Below are positions 1 to 6,822 of a stretch of 10,589 nucleotides of DNA, in pieces. The stretch is from positions 690 to 11,278 of the forward strand of contig PQAK01000133.1 in NCBI GenBank assembly GCA_003105225.1. The letters run 5' to 3'. The first letter of the stretch is position 1; each line of letters opens with the position of its first letter. This DNA is from Deltaproteobacteria bacterium (GTDB lineage: Bacteria; Desulfobacterota; Deferrimicrobia; Deferrimicrobiales; Deferrimicrobiaceae). A program made the translations under genes and the position numbers. The notes below the pieces were generated by a model that was given only the letters and a program-made list of their open reading frames with translations, did no database searches and had not been told where the DNA came from.

Positions 1-234
1 GCCAACGCCGGCGGCGTGGCCACTTCCGGCCTGGAGATGCAGCAGAACGCCGGCCGCGAGGCCTGGGGGTTCGAGGAGACCGACGCCAAGCTGCGGCAGA
101 TCATGCGGAACGTCTTCATGATCTGCTCGGAGGCCGCCGAAGAGTTCGGGTCCCCGGGCAACATGGTCGTGGGGGCGAACATCGCCGGCTTCATCAAGGT
201 CGCCCGCGCCATGATCTCTCACGGGATCGTGTAG
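1..234 (+). CDS. gdhA: NADP-type glutamate dehydrogenase, C-terminal fragment
   Basis: The window opens inside this gene; 77 codons remain, ending in TAG. The fragment begins with ANAGGVATSGLEM and carries GANIAGFIKVARAM close to the stop. Both are the closing motifs of the NADP-type hexameric glutamate dehydrogenases, which interconvert 2-oxoglutarate plus ammonium with glutamate in the cytoplasm. The visible part is the end of the nucleotide-binding domain and the C-terminal helix that packs back on the catalytic domain. The catalytic lysines and the dinucleotide fold lie upstream and cannot be checked. Reading is open to base 1 without a frameshift. A strong terminator follows 60 bases after the stop, so this is the last gene of its transcript. 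The family call is secure; cofactor preference (NADP rather than NAD) is inferred from similarity to the GdhA C-terminus. Confidence 0.93.
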   Translation, partial: ANAGGVATSGLEMQQNAGREAWGFEETDAKLRQIMRNVFMICSEAAEEFGSPGNMVVGANIAGFIKVARAMISHGIV

Positions 235-294
235 CCCCGCCGCAGGGGGACGCGCCGCAACGCGGGGCTCGAGATCGGAAGATCCCCCCTTCGG

Positions 295-335
295 GAGGGC
301 CCCGTCCTTCAAGGGACGGGGCCCTCTTCTTTTTT
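295..335 (+). terminator. Intrinsic terminator after gdhA
   Basis: A perfect 13-bp stem (295-307 pairing with 314-326) closes a six-base loop (308-313) and is followed at once by TTCTTTTTT (327-335). This is a textbook Rho-independent terminator reading in the + direction, placed to end the gdhA transcript before the DUF486 gene. A second, weaker GC inverted repeat (GCCCCGC at 234-240, GCGGGGC at 262-268) sits between the stop codon and this hairpin. Confidence 0.92.
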
Positions 336-343
336 CCTCCGGG

Positions 344-352
344 TGGTAAGAT
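344..352 (+). promoter_or_regulatory. Possible extended -10 promoter for the DUF486 gene
   Basis: TGGTAAGAT fits an extended -10 element (TGnTATAAT, with TAAGAT as the hexamer). It lies just after the gdhA terminator, and a transcript starting near base 359 would give a leader of about 23 bases. No convincing -35 hexamer is visible, as expected for an extended -10 promoter but also for a chance match. Confidence 0.35.
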
Positions 353-382
353 GGAACTCCGATCGTTTACGAGGGGGGGACG

Positions 383-715
383 ATGAAAACCATTTCGCTC
401 CTGTTCTGTTCCAACATCTTCATGACCTTCGCCTGGTACGGCCACCTGAAGGACCTGAACGCCAAGCCGCTGTTCCTCGCGATCCTCGCGAGCTGGGGGA
501 TCGCCTTCTTCGAATATGTCCTCCAGGTGCCCGCCAACCGCATCGGGTACCAGCATTTCTCCCTGCCGCAGCTCAAGGTCATCCAGGAAGTGATCACGAT
601 GATCGTCTTCGCCGGGTTCGTGACCTTCTACATGCGGCAGCCGCTGAAGCTCGATTACCTGTGGGGCGCCCTCTGCCTGGTCGGGGCCGCCTACTTCATG
701 TTCCGGTCGGCCTGA
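383..715 (+). CDS. DMT-family small membrane protein (DUF486)
   Basis: A 110-residue, very hydrophobic protein with about four membrane helices, roughly at residues 3-21, 28-47, 65-85 and 89-107. Its opening (ISLLFCSNIFMTFAWYGHLK) and the segment FFEYVLQVPANRIGY are the hallmarks of the DUF486 family, placed in the drug/metabolite transporter superfamily. Such proteins have one four-helix unit and would work as dimers in the inner membrane; their substrates are not established. Length is normal for the family. The ATG at 383 follows a strong purine-rich Shine-Dalgarno stretch (gaggggggacg). The gene stands alone after the gdhA terminator and converges on the Cys-rich gene, with only 28 bases between the two stops and no obvious terminator between them. 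Family call firm; transported compound unknown. Confidence 0.88.
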   Translation: MKTISLLFCSNIFMTFAWYGHLKDLNAKPLFLAILASWGIAFFEYVLQVPANRIGYQHFSLPQLKVIQEVITMIVFAGFVTFYMRQPLKLDYLWGALCLVGAAYFMFRSA

Positions 716-743
716 ACGTCGCCGCCCGCCGGGGGCATCTCCG

Positions 744-1211
744 TTATTTTCCCTGGTGGTCGTGCCCGTGGCGCATGGGTTCGTTGCCCATGCCGCCCAT
801 CATCGATTCCATGTGCTTCACATGGGACTCGTGGAGATCGTCGAGCATCCGGAAGTGTTCCATGGCGGCCTTCCGGAACTCCGCGGGGTCGGTGATCCCT
901 TCCATCTTCTTCTCGTGGTCGCGCAGCGCCGTTACGGATTTCCGTACCTCCTCCATGTGATTTTTCATCCCCTCCATCCCGCCCATCATCCCGTGCGGCT
1001 TGCCGTGCCCGCCGTGCATGTGCCCGCACATGCACTCTTTCCCGCACCCCGCGCAGTCGCAGTCGCACGGGCATCCCGATTTCGCCTCCATTTTCGCGGG
1101 CCCGGGAGCCTGCCCGGCCGCCGGCGAGGCCGCCAGCACGAGTTGGGGAAGCAGGACCAACGCGAACAGCGCAAGCACGAACACCACTGACGATTCCCGG
1201 ACGTTCTTCAT
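744..1211 (-). CDS. Secreted Cys/His/Met-rich putative metal-binding protein
   Basis: A 155-residue protein that I do not recognise as a named family. Residues 1-27 are a clear signal peptide (MKNVRESS, hydrophobic core to LVLA, cleavage likely after A27), so the protein is exported. A cluster of seven cysteines follows in 16 residues (CPCDCDCAGCGKECMC, 47-62), then a His/Met/Gly-rich stretch (GHMHGGHGKPHGMMGGMEGM, 63-82), a charged helical region (about 85-138), and a His/Met-rich tail ending RHGHDHQGK. This composition is what one expects of a periplasmic soft-metal binder (Cu, Zn, Ni, Cd), but no function is proven. An in-frame ATG lies 12 codons upstream at 1247. I prefer 1211 because GGAGGG lies 8 bases before it and the signal peptide then starts at residue 1. 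It diverges from the CBS-domain gene. The close Cys spacing resembles metallothioneins, although those are usually cytoplasmic. Confidence 0.78.
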   Translation of the reverse strand: MKNVRESSVVFVLALFALVLLPQLVLAASPAAGQAPGPAKMEAKSGCPCDCDCAGCGKECMCGHMHGGHGKPHGMMGGMEGMKNHMEEVRKSVTALRDHEKKMEGITDPAEFRKAAMEHFRMLDDLHESHVKHMESMMGGMGNEPMRHGHDHQGK

Positions 1212-1238
1212 CGTGAAGCCCTCCAGTAGATTTTTCGT

Positions 1239-1254
1239 TGCATCCAAGGTGCCG
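1239..1254 (-). promoter_or_regulatory. Possible sigma-54 (-24/-12) promoter of the Cys-rich gene
   Basis: Read on the minus strand the site is CGGCAC-N5-ATGCA, against the sigma-54 consensus TGGCAC-N5-TTGCW. The essential GG and GC doublets are present with the correct 10-base spacing, and there are two mismatches. Transcription would begin near 1229, about 18 bases before the ATG at 1211 and just upstream of its GGAGGG ribosome binding site, which is a sensible layout. One site with two mismatches can arise by chance in GC-rich DNA. Confidence 0.3.
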
Positions 1255-1342
1255 ACCGCGGCTTTCGGGATTCCTGACGCACGCGTAATGATGCACGTTC
1301 ACCGGGAACAGTTTCCGGTCCCGATTCCGGGGATCGCCGCGA

Positions 1343-1348
1343 TATAAT
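1343..1348 (+). promoter_or_regulatory. Candidate -10 element for the CBS-domain gene
   Basis: A perfect TATAAT lies 73 bases before the CBS-domain start codon, in DNA that is otherwise very GC-rich. The best -35 candidate with 18-bp spacing (1319-1324, TCCCGA) is poor, so the promoter may need an activator. A small dyad, GTTC-N5-GAAC at 1297-1309, lies upstream between this gene and the divergent Cys-rich gene and could be an operator. Confidence 0.4.
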
Positions 1349-1421
1349 CATCCTTCCGGGCTGGCGCAGGATCGGCCGGTATCCACGGAGGAGAACCCCC
1401 CGGCGGCAGAAGGAGCGCGGC

Positions 1422-2060
1422 ATGCTCGTAGGCAGGAGGATGACGAAGGACCCCAGGACCGTATCCCCGGAGGATACGTTGTCGCTGGCGGCGGACATCA
1501 TGCAAGAGTCCCGGATCAACCATCTTCCGGTCGTCGAGGGGGAGAGGCTCGTGGGGATCCTTTCGGACACCGACCTGCGGAACGCTTCCCTGGCCAGCGC
1601 CCCGGCGCCGGCGGGGGAGGAATCGACGGGCCGCGGCCGCCGGGTGCGGGAGGTGATGAAGACGGAGGTCTGGTCCCTGACGCCGGAGGACTCGGTGGAG
1701 GACGCCCTGCTCATCATCCGGCGGAAGAAGTTCGGCGCCCTTCCCGTCCTCTCGGGAGACCGGCTGGTGGGCATCATCACGAAGATCGACCTGTTGAACG
1801 CCGTCATCGACGTGCTGAACCTCGACGACGTGGGCCTGCGGATCGAGGTCCACCTGCCGCGGAACCTGGCGCGGTTCGAGGCGCTGATCGCGGACCTGGA
1901 CCGGCTGTCCGCCCGCGTGCACAGCTGCATCATCACGCCGCGGAAAGGGGCGGAGGGGATGGTCGCGCTCCTTCGGCTCGACACGATCGAGGGGCCCAGG
2001 GTGATCGCCGCGCTGCGCGCCCAGGGCTACGAAGTGCCCGGGAAAGCCGACCTCTCGTAG
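1422..2060 (+). CDS. CBS-domain pair with C-terminal ACT-like domain (AcuB-like)
   Basis: A 212-residue soluble protein. Residues about 1-55 form the first CBS motif (start MLVGRRMTKDPRTVSPEDTL, then HLPVVEGERLVGILSDTDLR). A linker rich in Ala, Pro and Gly (57-73) leads to the second CBS motif (about 74-130: VREVMKTEVWSLTPEDSVED, then ALPVLSGDRLVGIITKIDLL). The last 75 residues, starting near LRIEVHLPRNL, have the pattern of an ACT-like ligand-binding fold. CBS pairs usually bind adenine nucleotides such as AMP, ATP or S-adenosylmethionine and act as energy sensors. The architecture matches proteins annotated AcuB in many bacteria, but there is no acetoin gene nearby, so I give no symbol. The ATG at 1422 follows AAGGAG at good spacing. 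It converges on acnA with 25 bases between the stops. Architecture is sure; ligand and target are unknown. Confidence 0.85.
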   Translation: MLVGRRMTKDPRTVSPEDTLSLAADIMQESRINHLPVVEGERLVGILSDTDLRNASLASAPAPAGEESTGRGRRVREVMKTEVWSLTPEDSVEDALLIIRRKKFGALPVLSGDRLVGIITKIDLLNAVIDVLNLDDVGLRIEVHLPRNLARFEALIADLDRLSARVHSCIITPRKGAEGMVALLRLDTIEGPRVIAALRAQGYEVPGKADLS

Positions 2061-2085
2061 GCCGCCGCCGGATCGGCGCAGGTTC

Positions 2086-4887
<2,802 letters not shown>

Positions 4888-4914
4888 GGCGATGCCTCGT
4901 GGGAGGGAATTAAT

Positions 4915-4944
4915 CGAAATGGTACCATGGGAATTCGCATTTCG
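4915..4944. repeat. 7-bp inverted repeat in the acnA/mntP divergent region
   Basis: CGAAATG (4915-4921) and CATTTCG (4938-4944) form a perfect inverted repeat separated by 16 bases. It sits in an AT-rich patch that stands out from the surrounding GC-rich DNA and straddles the first candidate start codon of mntP. A centre-to-centre distance of 23 bases (about two helical turns) would suit a dimeric regulator. It has no clear resemblance to the MntR site as I remember it. It could be chance. Confidence 0.3.
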
Positions 4945-5527
4945 GCGGACGGAAGGGGGCTCCGACATCGAGACCGTCACCATCCTGGGGATCGCCGTCG
5001 GCCTTGCCATGGATGCCCTGGCGGTCGCCATCGCCACCGGCATCGTGCTGGGAAAGGTATCCGGCCGCCAGACCTTCCGGCTCGCCTGGCACTTCGGGCT
5101 GTTCCAGTTCCTGATGCCCGTGGTCGGCTGGCTGGCGGGACTGTCGGTGGAACGGTATATTTCCGGCTACGACCACTGGCTGGCGTTCGCCCTGCTGGGC
5201 TTCATCGGCGGGAAGATGATCTTCGATGCGTCGCGGGGAGCCGGCGCAGACCGGACGGCCTCCGACCCCACCCGGGGGTTTTCACTGGTCTTCCTTTCCG
5301 TGGCCACCAGCGTGGACGCCCTGGCGGTGGGTTTGAGCCTGGGCGTGCTGCGCATCCGGATCTGGTATCCCGCGGTGGTCATCGGAGCCGTCGCAGGGAT
5401 CCTGACCGCGATCGGGATGCACCTGGGGGCCCCCCTGGGAAACCGGATCGGGCGGAAGATGGAGGTCTTCGGGGGGCTGATCCTGGTAGGGATCGGCTGC
5501 CTTATCCTGTACCGCCACCTCGCGTGA
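4919..5527 (+). CDS. mntP: Manganese efflux pump MntP
   Basis: An inner-membrane protein of about six helices built as two inverted three-helix repeats. Each repeat has the signature Asp in its first helix: GLAMDALAVAIATG (D32) and SVATSVDALAVGLSLG (D133). MntP family proteins export Mn2+ and protect against manganese excess. With the ATG at 4919 the protein has 202 residues, slightly long for the family, and begins with a hydrophilic stretch MVPWEFAFRRTEGGSD before the first helix. That ATG is 10 bases after gggaggga (4901-4908). There is no ATG, GTG or TTG between it and the first helix. An ATC at 4967, 7 bases after GGAAGGGGG, sits exactly where family members normally begin, so the true start is uncertain. 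The 3' end overlaps the converging 77-residue gene by 26 bases. Family call firm; start open. Confidence 0.92.
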   Translation: MVPWEFAFRRTEGGSDIETVTILGIAVGLAMDALAVAIATGIVLGKVSGRQTFRLAWHFGLFQFLMPVVGWLAGLSVERYISGYDHWLAFALLGFIGGKMIFDASRGAGADRTASDPTRGFSLVFLSVATSVDALAVGLSLGVLRIRIWYPAVVIGAVAGILTAIGMHLGAPLGNRIGRKMEVFGGLILVGIGCLILYRHLA

Positions 5528-5735
5528 ACTGGATGATCTCCCATTCCTCCCGCTCCCGGTCCCGCCGGAGAATGTAACGGTTCCCATCCGAGGCGGCCAG
5601 CTTGAAGTACTCGTGGCCTTCCCCGCGCCACCGGTCCAGGATTTCCACGACCTCGAGCCTCCGGTCGCCCAGGGAGAACGACCGGGGCGACTCCTCCCCC
5701 CTGTATCCTTCGTAGCACGAGACGCGGACTTTCAT
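5502..5735 (-). CDS. Conserved hypothetical 77-residue protein
   Basis: A small soluble protein with no signal peptide or membrane segment. It begins MKVRVSCYEGYRGEESPRSF, continues with a segment rich in Glu and Arg (VVEILDRWRGEGHEYFKLAA) and a strand-like stretch DGNRYILRRDREREEWEII. The alternating pattern suggests a small beta-sheet fold. I have seen similar short proteins in Geobacter-type genomes, where they are annotated as hypothetical; I know of no function and assign none. The reading frame has normal-looking amino acid use, unlike the Arg/Pro-rich shadow frames around it. The ATG at 5735 has a weak ribosome site (GGTGGA). An extended -10 match, TGGTAAGAT, lies on the minus strand at 5746-5754, so the transcript may be nearly leaderless. 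It overlaps mntP tail to tail and diverges from terC. Confidence 0.75.
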   Translation of the reverse strand: MKVRVSCYEGYRGEESPRSFSLGDRRLEVVEILDRWRGEGHEYFKLAASDGNRYILRRDREREEWEIIQFTRGGGTG

Positions 5736-5762
5736 TCTTCCACCGATCTTACCATCCCGGTC

Positions 5763-5791
5763 TTCACGAATCCCCCCCGTAGGGGTATCAT
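5763..5791 (+). promoter_or_regulatory. Sigma-70-like promoter of the terC operon
   Basis: TTCACG (5763-5768, 4 of 6 to TTGACA) and TATCAT (5786-5791, 5 of 6 to TATAAT) are separated by the ideal 17 bases. Transcription would begin near 5798 and leave a leader of about 80 bases before the preferred terC start. A short dyad, TCGCA-N4-TGCGA (5791-5804), overlaps the expected start site and could be an operator. Confidence 0.5.
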
Positions 5792-5815
5792 CGCACCATT
5801 GCGAAGGGAGTTGTC

Positions 5816-5846
5816 ACGGGGTGCGTCCGCGGCCCCGTTTCTCTTT
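5816..5846 (+). promoter_or_regulatory. Terminator-like hairpin in the terC leader (possible attenuator)
   Basis: ACGGGG (5816-5821) pairs perfectly with CCCCGT (5833-5838). Inside it, a T-G pair and a CG/CG pair around a TCCG loop can extend the stem, leaving one bulged base. The right arm runs straight into TTTCTCTT (5838-5845). This looks like an intrinsic terminator between the promoter and the terC ribosome binding site at 5867-5873. The left arm could instead pair with downstream GCGCAT (5851-5856), giving a competing fold. If translation began at GTG 5821, this would be coding sequence instead. Confidence 0.4.
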
Positions 5847-5877
5847 AGCAGCGCATCCGCAATCCCGGAGGGGACAG

Positions 5878-6810
5878 GTGCCGCAATCGGTTGGCTCCCC
5901 GTTGCTGTGGGCGGGGTTCACGGTGTTCGTCATCGGCCTGCTGGCGCTCGACCTCCTCGTCTTCCAGAAGCGGGAGCACGAGATCCGGCCGAAGGAGGCC
6001 CTGGCCTGGAGCGTCGGCTGGATCTCCCTGGCGCTGCTCTTCAACGCGGGCGTATACCATTTCTTCGGCCCCCGGCGGGGGCTGGAATTCTTCACGGGGT
6101 ACGTGATCGAGCTGGCGCTGTCGGTCGACAACCTCTTCGTCTTCATCCTGATCTTCCACACGTTCCACGTCCGAGCGATCCATCAGCACCGGGTCCTGTT
6201 CTGGGGGATCCTGGGCGCCCAGGTCATGCGCGCCGTCTTCATCCTTCTCGGCGCCGCCCTGCTCCAGGCGTTCCACTGGCTCACCTTCGTGTTCGGCGGG
6301 TTTCTCGTCTTCACCGGCGTGAAGATCCTCCTCAACCGCGGGACCGAGGTGCACCCCGAGAAAAACCCGGTACTGAAATGGTTCGGCAAGGTCGTGCCCA
6401 CCCTGCCGGACACGTACGGGGGGCGGTTCACGATCAAGCTCGACGGGAAACGGTACGCCACGTCGCTCTTGCCGGTGCTCGTCGTCGTCGAAGTGACCGA
6501 CCTCATGTTCGCCGTGGATTCGATCCCGGCGATCTTCGCGGTGACGAAGGACCCCTTCATCGTCTACACGTCGAACATCTTCGCCATCCTGGGGCTGCGC
6601 GCGCTCTATTTCCTCCTGGCGCACGCGATGGGCAGGTTCCACTACCTCAAGGTCGGGCTGGGATTCGTCCTGTCGTTCGTCGGCGTGAAAATGCTCCTTG
6701 CCGAGTGGGTCGAGATCCCGATAGAAATATCCCTGGCGGTGGTGGTCGCCCTGCTCGCCGGGTCGATCCTGGCGTCGGTGCTCCGGCCCGCCCGCCCGGA
6801 AAATTCCTGA
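5878..6810 (+). CDS. TerC/Alx-family integral membrane protein
   Basis: A 310-residue inner-membrane protein with about eight to nine helices. The two family signatures are present: IELALSVDNLFVF with D84, and EVTDLMFAVDSIPAIFAVTK with D208 and D214. These acidic in-membrane residues are thought to bind metal. TerC relatives were named for tellurite resistance; E. coli Alx and related proteins are now linked to manganese export or metallation of exported enzymes. The length and the presence of a central loop (about residues 158-193) match the Alx type. I choose GTG 5878, which has GGAGGGG just upstream and gives the usual family opening (PQSVGSPLLWAGF). A GTG at 5821 is in frame with AAGGGAG 10 bases before it and would add 19 hydrophilic residues. 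It is the first gene of the operon, 12 bases ahead of the transketolase start. Confidence 0.92.
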   Translation: MPQSVGSPLLWAGFTVFVIGLLALDLLVFQKREHEIRPKEALAWSVGWISLALLFNAGVYHFFGPRRGLEFFTGYVIELALSVDNLFVFILIFHTFHVRAIHQHRVLFWGILGAQVMRAVFILLGAALLQAFHWLTFVFGGFLVFTGVKILLNRGTEVHPEKNPVLKWFGKVVPTLPDTYGGRFTIKLDGKRYATSLLPVLVVVEVTDLMFAVDSIPAIFAVTKDPFIVYTSNIFAILGLRALYFLLAHAMGRFHYLKVGLGFVLSFVGVKMLLAEWVEIPIEISLAVVVALLAGSILASVLRPARPENS

Positions 6811-6822
6811 AGGAGGATCCCC

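Noticed and set aside
1297..1309. GTTC-N5-GAAC dyad as a LexA or other named operator
   Set aside because: The half-sites are only four bases and the spacing and orientation do not match a LexA box I know; kept only as a remark on the intergenic region.
691..1984. Several 140-260 codon frames around the Cys-rich and CBS genes on both strands
   Set aside because: They overlap better-supported genes, are Arg/Pro/His rich, and lack good ribosome binding sites.
2061..2085. Bidirectional terminator between the CBS gene and acnA
   Set aside because: Only a weak GC-rich pairing (GCCG/CGGC) without a T-tract on either strand.
4888..4966. Riboswitch upstream of mntP
   Set aside because: There are at most about 79 bases between the two start regions and no stable nested hairpins or conserved riboswitch motifs.
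5792..5877. yybP-ykoY manganese riboswitch in the terC leader
   Set aside because: GAAGGGAGTTGTC loosely resembles the first conserved loop, but the second conserved loop (GCGAGACC-like) is absent and the leader is short. A covariance search would decide.
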